A stretch of 64,000 nucleotides of DNA from NCBI RefSeq assembly GCF_028283685.1, contig NZ_JAPWKF010000002.1, forward strand, positions 1 to 64,000, in the 5' to 3' direction. Positions 18,163-26,420 of the stretch are shown here, piece by piece. The notes below the pieces were generated by a model. It made no database searches, was not told the origin of the DNA, and saw only the letters and a list, made by a program, of their open reading frames with translations. How positions within the stretch are numbered: position 1 is the stretch's first letter; each line of letters starts with the position of its first letter. Position numbers and translations under genes: made by a program. This DNA comes from Edaphobacter sp. GTDB lineage: Bacteria; Acidobacteriota; Terriglobia; Terriglobales; Acidobacteriaceae.

Positions 18163-19166
18163 GCGGACCTCGTTACAGATTCCTCAACGCTCACCTCGGC
18201 CTCGCGGACGATCTGTGCCAGCGCCTGCGTCAGCACCGGCGAATCGTTCAGGCTCTCGGCGCGCCATAGCTTCATGCCCATTCCGGAGGCCATCTCGCGG
18301 AAGGCGATATCGATGTCGTACAGAATCTCGACGTGATCGCAGAGAAAACCGATCGGCTGCATCACGACGCCTTCGTGGCCCTCTTCGTGCAGCGCCTTCA
18401 ATGTGTCTTCCACGGTCGGCCCAATCCATGGACCGCCGCTGACGCCCTGGCTCTGAAACGCGAAGTACCAGTCAGAATCCTTGAAGCCGACCGCCGCCAG
18501 CCGCTCTGCGACCAGCTCCGCAGTGCGCTTTGCCTCGACGGGATACGGGTCCGGCGAGTCCTGCATCGGGGTTCCCGGGCGCGCTCCAGCAATAGAGGCC
18601 TCGCCGGTCATGATGGTGCGGCAGGGGACGCTGTGAGCGGTGAACAGCACCGGCACGCGGTGGCCGGTCTCTGCGCACGCCGTGGCCCATACCGGCCACA
18701 GCTTCTCGGCGAACGCCTGCGCCAGCAGCGGATTCTCCGCCCATCCCGCAACAAACTCGACTGTCATCTCCGTCGCGGCGCTCATCAGCGCACGGCGATA
18801 GAGACCAACACTGGTGCGAGAGTTCTGTGGCGCAAGGCAGATGGCGCGAATGTGGGTCACGCCGTCCTCGCGCATCTTCGCGACGACATCGGCTATATAA
18901 GGATGCCAGTTGCGCATCGCCGCGTAGACCGGCGCACCGTCCAGCTCCTCTGCGAGCAGACGGCGCTGCTCCAGCGTCCACCTGGTGAGGTGCGGCGGCT
19001 CCGTTCCCGGAGTCTCCTTCAAACCGATCAGCGCATAACGATGCTTTAGTTCGTCGACGACGGCATCGGGCAGGGCACGTCCGCCGGTCACCTTGCTTAG
19101 ATACTCGGCCATCTCACCCAGAACATCCGGGGTCCCGTGGGCCAGCAGCAGGACGGCTTTGCTCAT
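18159..19166 (-). CDS. hemH: Ferrochelatase
   Basis: A protein of about 335 residues that inserts Fe2+ into protoporphyrin IX (or coproporphyrin III). The start MSKAVLLLAHGTPD is the usual ferrochelatase N-terminus; the catalytic His lies in VLFTAHSVPCRTI, and the QPIGFLCDHVEILYDID block near the C-terminus holds the acidic metal-path residues. The ATG at 19166 overlaps the hemE stop as ATGA; an 8-codon longer frame upstream is less likely. It sits between hemE and hemG with overlaps on both sides, so the three late haem genes are translated together. Confidence 0.95.
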   Translation of the reverse strand: MSKAVLLLAHGTPDVLGEMAEYLSKVTGGRALPDAVVDELKHRYALIGLKETPGTEPPHLTRWTLEQRRLLAEELDGAPVYAAMRNWHPYIADVVAKMREDGVTHIRAICLAPQNSRTSVGLYRRALMSAATEMTVEFVAGWAENPLLAQAFAEKLWPVWATACAETGHRVPVLFTAHSVPCRTIMTGEASIAGARPGTPMQDSPDPYPVEAKRTAELVAERLAAVGFKDSDWYFAFQSQGVSGGPWIGPTVEDTLKALHEEGHEGVVMQPIGFLCDHVEILYDIDIAFREMASGMGMKLWRAESLNDSPVLTQALAQIVREAEVSVEESVTRSA

Positions 19167-20299
19167 CGTGCGCCAAACTCCTTCACCCATTCGACTGTCT
19201 TAATTACGTTGTCGACCGGCGTGCCCGGCACGATGCCGTGGCCCAGGTTGAAGATGTGGCCCGGCCGTCCGGCGGCCGCATCCATCACCTCGCGCACGCG
19301 CTCCCGCAGAACATCCTCCGGGGCAAACAGCGCGATCGGGTCAAGATTGCCCTGCACGGCGCAGCCCTCGCCGACGGCCTTCCAGCCTTCAGCCAAAGGA
19401 ATCCGCCAGTCGAGGCCGATCACGTCGGCTCCCGTCTCGCGCATCGTCGGCAGCAGTGAGGCAGTATCGACGCCGAAGTAGATGACCGGTACGCCGAGCG
19501 CGCGCACCCGTTGCACCAGCTCCGTCGTCGGCTTCAGGCAGTAGGCGCGATAGTCGGTGACGCTCAGCGCGCCTGCCCAGCTGTCGAAGATCTGGATGAC
19601 GTCGGCTCCGGCCTCGACCTGTTGCGCGGCGTAGGCCACCAGCACCTCGACCAGCTTCTCCATCAGCAGCGGCCATGAGACGCTGTCGCCGTACATCATG
19701 CGCTTGGTCTCTATATAGTTGCGCGACGAGCTGCCCTCGATCATGTAGCTGGCCAGGGTAAACGGCGCTCCGCAGAAGCCGATGATGCCCAGCTGATCGC
19801 CGTCGGCCCGCGGACCGGCAAAGTGCTTCGCTACCTTGCTGATGGCCTCGGCGACGTAGCCAAGTTCGGCGACGCGGTTGGTCTGCAAGGCGCGAACCTG
19901 CTCGGCGGTACGTACCGGCGCGTGGACGACCGGGCCTTCGCCGGCAAGAAATTCGAAGTCGACGCCCATTGGCGTGAAGGGAAGCAGAAGGTCGGCGAAG
20001 ATGATGGCCGCGTCCACGCCCAGCCGCTCGGCGGCCGTAATGGTCACCTCGGAGGCGATCTCGGGTGTCCGGCAGATCTCCAGCAGGGAGTGATGCTTGC
20101 GCACAGCCATGTATTCGGGCATGTAACGACCCGCCTGGCGCAGCAGCCAAACCGGCGTCCTGTCCACCGGCTGACGCAGGCAGGCGCGGACAAAACGGCT
20201 GCTGCCTGCCGGGTTTTTCTGTTTGCTCGTGGCCTGTTCCGGCGCTGTCGGGGCGTTGCTCAAAAGGCTCTCCATGACTCGTTCTTTTGAGCCTAGCAT
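19163..20299 (-). CDS. hemE: Uroporphyrinogen decarboxylase
   Basis: A 378-residue cytoplasmic enzyme removing four carboxyl groups from uroporphyrinogen III to give coproporphyrinogen III. The hallmark PVWLLRQAGRYMPEY is near the N-terminus and GFCGAPFTLASYMIEG in the middle; the catalytic Asp is in IIFADLLLPFTPMG. The first 30 or so residues are a non-conserved extension (Gln/Ala/Ser-rich); an ATG at 20275 is an alternative start. It is the first gene of hemE-hemH-hemG, and its stop overlaps the hemH start. Confidence 0.95.
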   Translation of the reverse strand: MLGSKERVMESLLSNAPTAPEQATSKQKNPAGSSRFVRACLRQPVDRTPVWLLRQAGRYMPEYMAVRKHHSLLEICRTPEIASEVTITAAERLGVDAAIIFADLLLPFTPMGVDFEFLAGEGPVVHAPVRTAEQVRALQTNRVAELGYVAEAISKVAKHFAGPRADGDQLGIIGFCGAPFTLASYMIEGSSSRNYIETKRMMYGDSVSWPLLMEKLVEVLVAYAAQQVEAGADVIQIFDSWAGALSVTDYRAYCLKPTTELVQRVRALGVPVIYFGVDTASLLPTMRETGADVIGLDWRIPLAEGWKAVGEGCAVQGNLDPIALFAPEDVLRERVREVMDAAAGRPGHIFNLGHGIVPGTPVDNVIKTVEWVKEFGAR

Positions 20300-20523
20300 C
20301 TTGGCGGGGCGCCTTCCATTATGTCCGTTTATCGGCTTTGAATCGCCACTTCGCGCAGATAATCACCACAACGCGCCATGGGTGATGCTCTCCCCCGTCA
20401 TGGCTGTACGCGACGCAGGCAGTGGCACGCCACCACGCATGCAGGCGTTTCCTGCATGCCGCTGGCGCGAATGTTCGAGACCGCGCTTTTGCGCCGAGTC
20501 GAAACGTCAGAATATCTTTATTT

Positions 20524-20769
20524 TCAGTCTTCCAGGCGGAAGGAGAATTCTTCGATGACGGGGTTGGTCAGAACCTCGCGGGCGATGCGTTCCACCTCGG
20601 TCTTCGCGGCTGCGGCATCAAGGCCATCTTCCAGCGTAAGAACGAAGTACTTCCCCTGTCGCACATCGGCGACACCCTGGTATTGCATACGCTTCAGTGC
20701 ATCGGCAACCGTCTGCCCCTGGGCATCCAGCACCGTCCGTTTCAACGTGACATAGACATAGGCCTTCAT
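20524..20769 (-). CDS. purS: Phosphoribosylformylglycinamidine synthase subunit PurS
   Basis: An 81-residue protein of the PurS family, the small bridging subunit that forms the FGAM synthase complex with PurQ and PurL in purine synthesis. The opening KAYVYVTLKRTVLDAQGQTVADAL and the centre VRQGKYFVL are typical. PurQ and PurL are not adjacent, so purS stands alone here, which is not rare in this phylum. The 224 bases between it and hemE hold a 9-bp hairpin (20437-20459) of unknown role and the presumed hemE promoter. Confidence 0.93.
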   Translation of the reverse strand: MKAYVYVTLKRTVLDAQGQTVADALKRMQYQGVADVRQGKYFVLTLEDGLDAAAAKTEVERIAREVLTNPVIEEFSFRLED

Positions 20770-20902
20770 CTTGCTTGATTATAGACATGGTGGTGCCTAT
20801 TCGCTCCGCAACCGACGCAAGTGCCAGAGTTTCCTTTCTGTGTGCAGGCGGCCATGGCTTCCCCATCGATTCCATCTTTCGAAACGAGACGATTCCTAGC
20901 GT

Positions 20903-21439
20903 ATGCCGAACTATCTTGAGCTTCCTGTTGGGCCCGGTTCGCCCGAAGTGATCAATGCCATCATCGAGATTCCGCTTGAGGGAATCAATAAGTACGAATA
21001 CGACAAGGAGCTTCACGTCTTTCGTCTCGACCGCAACCTGTACTCGCCCGTGCATTACCCCGGCGACTACGGGTTCATCCCGTCGACCCTTGGGGATGAT
21101 GGCGATCCGCTCGACGTGCTGGTGCTGGTCGATACCCCCAGCTTCCCCAGCTGCGTGATGGAGGTTCGTCCCATCGGCCTGCTCGAGATGAACGACCAGG
21201 GCCTCGGTGACGAGAAGGTTCTTGCCGTCGGCAAGGGCAATCCCCGTTACAAGGATGTCTGGAACTTCTCGGAGATTTATCCGCACATTCTCAAAGAAAT
21301 TACTCACTTCTTCTCGATCTATAAGGATCTCGAGGGCAAGCGCGTTGAGGTGAAGGGTTGGCGCGATGCCTCCTACGCCCGCGCCAAGGTCGTCGAAGCG
21401 CAGCAGCGCTTCATCGACAACGCTGCCGCGAAGAAGTAG
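20903..21439 (+). CDS. ppa: Inorganic pyrophosphatase (class I)
   Basis: A 178-residue cytoplasmic enzyme hydrolysing pyrophosphate to phosphate. The metal-binding signature DGDPLDVLVLVDTP contains the conserved aspartates, and NKYEYDKELHVFRLDR and YPGDYGFIPSTLGDDGDP are typical of class I enzymes. The length is normal for a bacterial hexameric enzyme. It is divergent from purS, with 133 bases between, and is followed by its own terminator. Confidence 0.96.
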   Translation: MPNYLELPVGPGSPEVINAIIEIPLEGINKYEYDKELHVFRLDRNLYSPVHYPGDYGFIPSTLGDDGDPLDVLVLVDTPSFPSCVMEVRPIGLLEMNDQGLGDEKVLAVGKGNPRYKDVWNFSEIYPHILKEITHFFSIYKDLEGKRVEVKGWRDASYARAKVVEAQQRFIDNAAAKK

Positions 21440-21447
21440 ACACATCG

Positions 21448-21488
21448 CCGCCGCCGGGCCGGGTTCCACGAGGTCTGGCGGCGGTTTT
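21448..21488 (+). terminator. Rho-independent terminator of ppa
   Basis: An 8-bp GC stem (21448-21455 with 21477-21484) followed by TTTT, nine bases after the ppa stop codon. Confidence 0.75.
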
Positions 21489-21574
21489 GCTTTAAACGTC
21501 TGCGCAGAGCCGGCTTTTGGTATGTCGGAATTTACGAGACCGATACAATCGCTCACGAATTACGCCGCGCACGG

Positions 21575-21580
21575 TATAAT
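21575..21580 (+). promoter_or_regulatory. -10 element of the tRNA-Ser promoter
   Basis: A perfect TATAAT ends 30 bases before the tRNA gene. The matching -35 position (around 21552-21557) is weak, so the call rests on the -10 hexamer and its spacing. Confidence 0.55.
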
Positions 21581-21610
21581 CACCCAATACCCATTCCTCA
21601 ACCGGGATGC

Positions 21611-21703
21611 GGAGAGTTGGCCGAGTGGCTGAAGGCGGCGGTTTGCTAAACCGTTATAGGGTCAAAAGCTCTATCGGGGGTTCGAATCCCCCACTCTCCG
21701 CCA
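21611..21703 (+). tRNA. tRNA-Ser (anticodon GCU)
   Basis: A class II tRNA with a seven-bp acceptor stem (GGAGAGT with ACTCTCC), discriminator G and encoded CCA. The D-arm region is TGGCCGAGTGGCTGAAGGC, the anticodon loop TTGCTAA gives GCU, which reads AGC/AGU serine codons. A long variable arm lies between the anticodon and T arms, and the T loop contains GGTTCGAATCC. No rearrangement or duplicated 3' end suggesting an integrated element is visible. Confidence 0.97.
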
Positions 21704-21748
21704 TAAAAAGTTGAAGAGTGACTTTAAAGATTCATCAAGACAGAAACC

Positions 21749-21768
21749 ACCCGCCAAAAGCGGGTTTT
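21749..21768 (+). terminator. Terminator after tRNA-Ser
   Basis: Stem ACCCGC/GCGGGT with loop CAAAA and a TTT tail, about 45 bases after the tRNA. Confidence 0.7.
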
Positions 21769-21869
21769 CTTGTCTTCCACCCATCCTCGTCAACATCCAT
21801 TTGTTCGACATCTCATGGGTTCTGAGTTCGGATTTCCTCGCTTCTTGCCGCTAAGATGGGCAAGGCACT

Positions 21870-24149
21870 ATGAGTAAAAACAGATCCCTCTCCCCCGAAC
21901 TCCTGTTGCACATCGCACAAACGCTGAATCTTCCCCTCCGTTCGATGGCTGTCGTGATCGAGCTGCTCGACGATGGCGGCACTGTGCCCTTCATCGCCCG
22001 CTACCGCAAGGAGGCGACTGGCAACCTGGACGAGGTCCAGATTCGCGACATTGAAGAGAAGCTCGCCTACTTCCGCGAACTGACCGATCGTCGCGAGACG
22101 ATCCTGGCTTCGATCGCCGAGCAGGGCAAGCTCACAGATGAGCTGAAGGCGAAGATCGATGCCACCTTCGACAAGAGTGAGCTTGAGGATCTGTATCTTC
22201 CGTACCGTCCCAAGCGCCGTACCAAGGCGACTATCGCACGCGAGCGCGGCCTCGAGCCGCTGGCGCAGTATCTCTGGGCGCAGGAGACAGGGCCGACGTC
22301 ACTGGCTGAGATGGCTGCGGCGCTGGTCAATGCCGAGCTTGAGGTCAACACCGCCGACGAGGCCCTCGAAGGCGCGCGGCACATCATCGCCGAGTGGATC
22401 AGCGAAGAGGCTGACCTGCGCAAGGCGCTGCGCCAGCTCATGTTCGATGAAGGCGTCGTCATCAGCCGCAAGGCGTTCGATGCCGTCGATGAGCAGGAAA
22501 AGTTCAAGATGTACTACGAGTTCCGCGAGCCGGTGAAGGCCATTCCTTCGCATCGCATGCTCGCCATCCGCCGAGGCGAGGGCGAGAACGTGCTGTACTT
22601 CCTCATCGAGCTGGAGGCGCCGCGCGCGATCGCACTGATGCAGTCGCGGATTCTGCGTCGCCAGGGCGAATGGACGCGTCAGCTGGAGCTGGCGATCGAC
22701 GATGCCTGGCAGCGCCTGGTCAACTCCTCCATCCAGGGTGAGATTCGACTGGAACTGAAGAAGCGCTCCGACACGGAGGCCATCAATGTCTTCCGCGACA
22801 ACCTCTACAACCTGCTGCTGGCGGCTCCCGCCGGTCCCATCTCCGTGCTTGGGGTCGACCCCGGCCTGCGCACCGGTTGCAAGCTCGCCGTCGTAGACGA
22901 GACGGGCAAGATGCTGGCGCACGACGTCATCAATCCCCACACCTCCAAGCATGCTGTCGGCGAGGCGGTGGAGAAGCTGGATCACCTGATCCGCCAGCAC
23001 AACATCCGCGCCATCGCCATCGGCAACGGAACGGCCTCGCGCGAGACCGATACCTTCGTGCGCGAGGTGTTGCGCGATAAGAAGATCGCCGATGTCTTCA
23101 CCGTTACGGTCAGTGAGTCCGGCGCCAGCATCTACTCTGCCTCCGACATCGCGCGGCAGGAGTTCCCCGATCTCGACCTTACGGTGCGCGGTGCGATCTC
23201 CATCGCGCGCAGGTTGCAGGATCCGCTCTCCGAGCTGGTCAAGGTCGACCCCAAGTCGATCGGTGTAGGCCAGTATCAGCACGACGTCGATCAGCGCCAG
23301 TTGCAGCAGTCGCTTGAGAGTGTCATCGAGAGCTGCGTCAACCGGGTCGGCGTCGACCTCAATACGTCGTCGTGGACGCTGCTGCGCTACGTCGCCGGCA
23401 TCACCGAGCGCACAGCACTCAATGTCGTGAGCTACCGCAATGAGAACGGCCGCTTTCGTTCGCGCGAGCAGCTTTTGCAGGTTGCTGGCATTGGCCCCAA
23501 GACGTTCGAGCAGGCAGCAGGCTTCCTGCGCATCCGCGATGGGGAGAACCCCCTTGACGGCACCGCGGTGCATCCTGAGTCCTATGCCGTGGTGGAGCAG
23601 ATCGCCAAGTCGGCAGACGTGCCCGTCTCCGAGATCATTCGCAATCCACAGCTGCTAAGTCGCGTCGATAAGAACCAGCTCAGCGCAGGAACGTATACGC
23701 TGAACGACATTCTCGAGGAGTTGCGCAAGCCGGGCCGCGATCCACGCGATACCTTCATTGTGCCCAGCTTCGATGAGAAGGTGCGCGAGATCTCTGATGT
23801 GCAGGACGGCATGGTGCTCGAAGGTGTCGTCACCAATGTGACCAAGTTTGGAGCCTTCGTCGATATCGGCGTGCACCAGGACGGTCTCGTCCACATCAGT
23901 GAGCTCTCCAACAAGTTCATTAAGGAGCCGTCTGAGGCGGTGAAGACGGGACAGATCGTGAAGGTGAAGGTACTCACCGTCGATGCGAAGAACAAGCGCA
24001 TTGGCCTCTCCATGAAGGCGCTCATGGCTCCTGCAGGAGGTGGTGGGGGCAGGCCCAATCCGCGCCAGCCTCGTCCGCAGGTGCAGGCAGCGCCGGCGAC
24101 GATGGATGAGAAGCTTGCAGCGCTCTCCAGCAAGTGGAAGGTTCGCTAG
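21870..24149 (+). CDS. tex: Tex-family RNA-binding transcription accessory protein
   Basis: A 759-residue cytoplasmic protein of the Tex/Spt6-like family. It has the N-terminal helical domain with ATVPFIARYRKEATGNLDE-like sequence (VPFIARYRKEATGNLDEVQ, about residues 35-55). A YqgF/RNase H-like core (ISVLGVDPGLRTGCKLAVVDETGK, about 325) follows, then helix-hairpin-helix segments (LLQVAGIGPKTFEQAAGFLRI). A C-terminal S1 RNA-binding domain (about 647-715, GMVLEGVVTNVTKFGAFVDIG) is present, with a Pro/Gly-rich tail. Length is typical. It is monocistronic with its own strong terminator. Confidence 0.95.
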   Translation: MSKNRSLSPELLLHIAQTLNLPLRSMAVVIELLDDGGTVPFIARYRKEATGNLDEVQIRDIEEKLAYFRELTDRRETILASIAEQGKLTDELKAKIDATFDKSELEDLYLPYRPKRRTKATIARERGLEPLAQYLWAQETGPTSLAEMAAALVNAELEVNTADEALEGARHIIAEWISEEADLRKALRQLMFDEGVVISRKAFDAVDEQEKFKMYYEFREPVKAIPSHRMLAIRRGEGENVLYFLIELEAPRAIALMQSRILRRQGEWTRQLELAIDDAWQRLVNSSIQGEIRLELKKRSDTEAINVFRDNLYNLLLAAPAGPISVLGVDPGLRTGCKLAVVDETGKMLAHDVINPHTSKHAVGEAVEKLDHLIRQHNIRAIAIGNGTASRETDTFVREVLRDKKIADVFTVTVSESGASIYSASDIARQEFPDLDLTVRGAISIARRLQDPLSELVKVDPKSIGVGQYQHDVDQRQLQQSLESVIESCVNRVGVDLNTSSWTLLRYVAGITERTALNVVSYRNENGRFRSREQLLQVAGIGPKTFEQAAGFLRIRDGENPLDGTAVHPESYAVVEQIAKSADVPVSEIIRNPQLLSRVDKNQLSAGTYTLNDILEELRKPGRDPRDTFIVPSFDEKVREISDVQDGMVLEGVVTNVTKFGAFVDIGVHQDGLVHISELSNKFIKEPSEAVKTGQIVKVKVLTVDAKNKRIGLSMKALMAPAGGGGGRPNPRQPRPQVQAAPATMDEKLAALSSKWKVR

Positions 24150-24178
24150 AGAGATCCAAGTCTGTAACGATTTAAATA

Positions 24179-24216
24179 AAAACGGCGGCAGGAGCTGATG
24201 CTCCCGCCGCCGTTTT
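24179..24216. terminator. Strong bidirectional terminator after tex
   Basis: A 17-bp stem with one mismatch (24179-24195 with 24200-24216) and a 4-base loop; A-run on the left and T-run on the right, so it can stop tex and anything read leftward. Confidence 0.85.
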
Positions 24217-24226
24217 GTTTTGCGGG

Positions 24227-24412
24227 TTAGAACGACAGCCTTGCCGTGAGGGAGATTGCACGGGGGCCAGCGTTGTCCTTGGTTTGCATGCTGGTGATCT
24301 GGCCGAAGTTCGAGGTGGCGATATCCAGCGAAGCCGGAACATCGAAGTCGCTGTCACCTGACAAGAAGAAGTTGACCGCCTCCACGCTGCACGACACCGT
24401 CTCCCTCGATCC
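24227..24412 (-). pseudogene. Decayed C-terminal tail of an Oar-like TonB-dependent receptor
   Basis: Reading leftward, 62 codons end in a stop at 24227-24229 and encode the usual end of a large receptor: VEAVNFF, then LDIATSNFGQITSMQTK, then NAGPRAISLTARLSF. A stop at 24413-24415 closes the frame on the upstream side, and no start or plug domain exists nearby. This is most simply the remnant of a deleted receptor gene whose last barrel strands survive next to the tex terminator. The rest of 24150-24482 shows only the terminator. Confidence 0.75.
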
Positions 24413-24482
24413 TTACCTCAGGAGCGTCCATCCTGCTTCTCCATAACGTGATGCCCGTGCAAACCCACCAGTCTGCTCAGGC

Positions 24483-25484
24483 TCATACCGTCTCGGCCAC
24501 CTGTGGCAGCGGTGTCTCCGCAACATGAAACGGTGCTTCGAACTTTGTAGGTGCGGGCGGTGTGATCCAGCGAAACGTGGCGGGATCGAATGACTTGATG
24601 CAATCCATCGTCGAATGAATGAAGGCCGCTACGCGCCTCGTCGTTCCGTTCGTTCCCGCGACAGCGAGAACGATATTTGCCGGTGGAACATCATCCACGA
24701 TGGGCAGGCATACAACGTAGTTTCCGTCATAGCTGTGATCCAGCGCGGGGCGCACGTTCAGGATGGCGTATCCATAGCCCGATGCCACCAGGCCGCGTAC
24801 CAGCTCAAAGTTACGAACCTTCTGACCGATCTTCGGCTGGCGGCCCAGCCCCTTGAACAGCGAGAGCAGGTATTCATCGTGATGTGGCCGATCAAATAGA
24901 ACCAGTGGGTCATCGACCAGGTCTTTCAAGCATACGCAGGGCTGCTGAGCCAGCCGGTGAACCTTCGGCAGCAAGACATATGGCTTGAGTTGCAGGAGGG
25001 GAACTTTCTGAAAAGAGGAGTCGAGGTTGAGGTCGTACATCAGAGAGATTTCTATGATTCCGGATCGCAGGCGGCGCGTCAGACTCTCTGTGGTTCCGTC
25101 GAAGATGGTGGTCTCTACACCGGGGTATTGCCGTTCAAATAGCTCCAGGATACGAGGCAGAAAGAAGGGGCCGACGGTCGAAAAACATCCGATATCCAGT
25201 CTTCCTGTTACGGCTTCGCTCAGCTCCTTCGCTCGGCGTTTCAGGTTACTGGCCTTGGTCAGCACCTCGCGCGCCTCGGCAACAAAATCCTGTCCGGCGG
25301 CAGTCAGCGTCACCCCCTTGGCGTGGTGACGCACAAAACATTGAATGCCGAAGACCTCTTCGAGATGAGAGATCGCCGCCGAAACTCCTGGCTGAGATAC
25401 ATACATCGAACGTGCTGCAGCGGATACGCTTCCGTGATCTGCAACTGCAATCAAGTACCTCAATTGCTGAAGGGTATAGTCCAT
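24483..25484 (-). CDS. LysR-family transcriptional regulator, probably of the eut genes
   Basis: A 333-residue regulator with an N-terminal winged HTH (about 1-60; LIAVADHGSVSAAARSMYVSQPGVSAAISHLE) and a periplasmic-binding-protein-like effector domain (about 90-300). The last 40 residues are a Pro-rich tail beyond the normal LysR length. It lies 171 bases downstream of eutC on the same strand. Because LysR proteins usually control adjacent catabolic genes, ethanolamine use is the likely target, but the usual divergent arrangement is absent. Confidence 0.88.
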   Translation of the reverse strand: MDYTLQQLRYLIAVADHGSVSAAARSMYVSQPGVSAAISHLEEVFGIQCFVRHHAKGVTLTAAGQDFVAEAREVLTKASNLKRRAKELSEAVTGRLDIGCFSTVGPFFLPRILELFERQYPGVETTIFDGTTESLTRRLRSGIIEISLMYDLNLDSSFQKVPLLQLKPYVLLPKVHRLAQQPCVCLKDLVDDPLVLFDRPHHDEYLLSLFKGLGRQPKIGQKVRNFELVRGLVASGYGYAILNVRPALDHSYDGNYVVCLPIVDDVPPANIVLAVAGTNGTTRRVAAFIHSTMDCIKSFDPATFRWITPPAPTKFEAPFHVAETPLPQVAETV

Positions 25485-25655
25485 ATGGCTAAATCCGTTC
25501 GCTTTGAAGATTATTTACTTGTGATGATGAAATGAATTTTTCGCTAGGAAGAGCAAGGTTATCGTAGCCGATCGATGCCTGGCATGCAATCAAAGACTGC
25601 AGCCGTAGGGGCTAGGCGCGGCAAGTATCTTCTGTTGCAACGTAGTTACAAAATC

Positions 25656-26420
25656 CTATGCACCCTGTAGTCCCAGCGCATTGTCGCTGTTGTCTTTAAG
25701 AGAGATGCCTGTGGCGCCTACGATTCTCGCCTGCCCCAGCAGATGCAGCAGCCGGAAGGCTGCCTGTTCGTAGCTCAGCCCTACCGGACGAATGTTGGAC
25801 ACGCAGTTCCGCTCCGAGTCCATCCTGCCGATCCTTGGCCGATAGGTCAGATATGCCCCCAGGCTGTCCGGCGACTTCAACCCCGGACGTTCGCCGATCA
25901 GCATCAGCACTGCTTCGGCCCCGCGAAGCTCGCCGATAGCATCGCCCAGCGCCACCCGCGCCTGCGTTGCCATCACGACCGGATCGAGCGTCCACCGCTG
26001 CAGGCCGTTGCGCAACATCTCCAGCAGTGGCAGCGCATGCGATGCGGGTGCCAGCGCCGACAGGCCATCCGCCACCACTACCGTCAGCACACCCTCGCGC
26101 TGCGTGTTGTCCGCACGCAGCGACGAGGCGCACTCCGGATCGAGCATCCGCCCAAGATCCGGCCTCCGCAGGTATTCTGAGCGGTCCTGCGCCCGGCTCC
26201 ACGCGCGCAACGTATCGAAGCCCGCCTCAGCCAGCCGCTCACGCAGAGCCGATGTATCCAGAGGCATATGGATCGCGTCCCTGGCAAGGGCGTGATCGCT
26301 GTTGAACTCCAGCACCGACGCGGTAGGCATGCTCCCCCCCGCGCGGCCCAGCGCGATCCGCGCCGAGGTCCACTGCGTCAACGTATGCCAGGGCTCGCGT
26401 CGGACGGGGCTATCGCTCAA
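25656..26420 (-). CDS. eutC: Ethanolamine ammonia-lyase small subunit
   Basis: The small subunit of the adenosylcobalamin-dependent enzyme that splits ethanolamine to acetaldehyde and ammonia. PWHTLTQWTSARIALGRAGGSMPT, FNSDHALARDAIHMPLD and LIGERPGLKSPDSLGAYLTY are typical of EutC. The frame is open to 26522, but that part overlaps the end of eutB. A TTG at 26420 overlaps the eutB TGA as TTGA and gives 254 residues, close to the family length, so I take it as the start. Translational coupling fits the fixed stoichiometry of the two subunits. Confidence 0.9.
   Translation of the reverse strand: MSDSPVRREPWHTLTQWTSARIALGRAGGSMPTASVLEFNSDHALARDAIHMPLDTSALRERLAEAGFDTLRAWSRAQDRSEYLRRPDLGRMLDPECASSLRADNTQREGVLTVVVADGLSALAPASHALPLLEMLRNGLQRWTLDPVVMATQARVALGDAIGELRGAEAVLMLIGERPGLKSPDSLGAYLTYRPRIGRMDSERNCVSNIRPVGLSYEQAAFRLLHLLGQARIVGATGISLKDNSDNALGLQGA

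Noticed and set aside
21611-21703. tRNA-Ser as an attachment site for an integrated element
   Set aside because: No repeated tRNA 3' end, integrase or foreign genes lie nearby; tex follows directly.
22299-23573. Open frame of 424 codons on the minus strand
   Set aside because: Antisense to tex, with composition typical of shadow frames.
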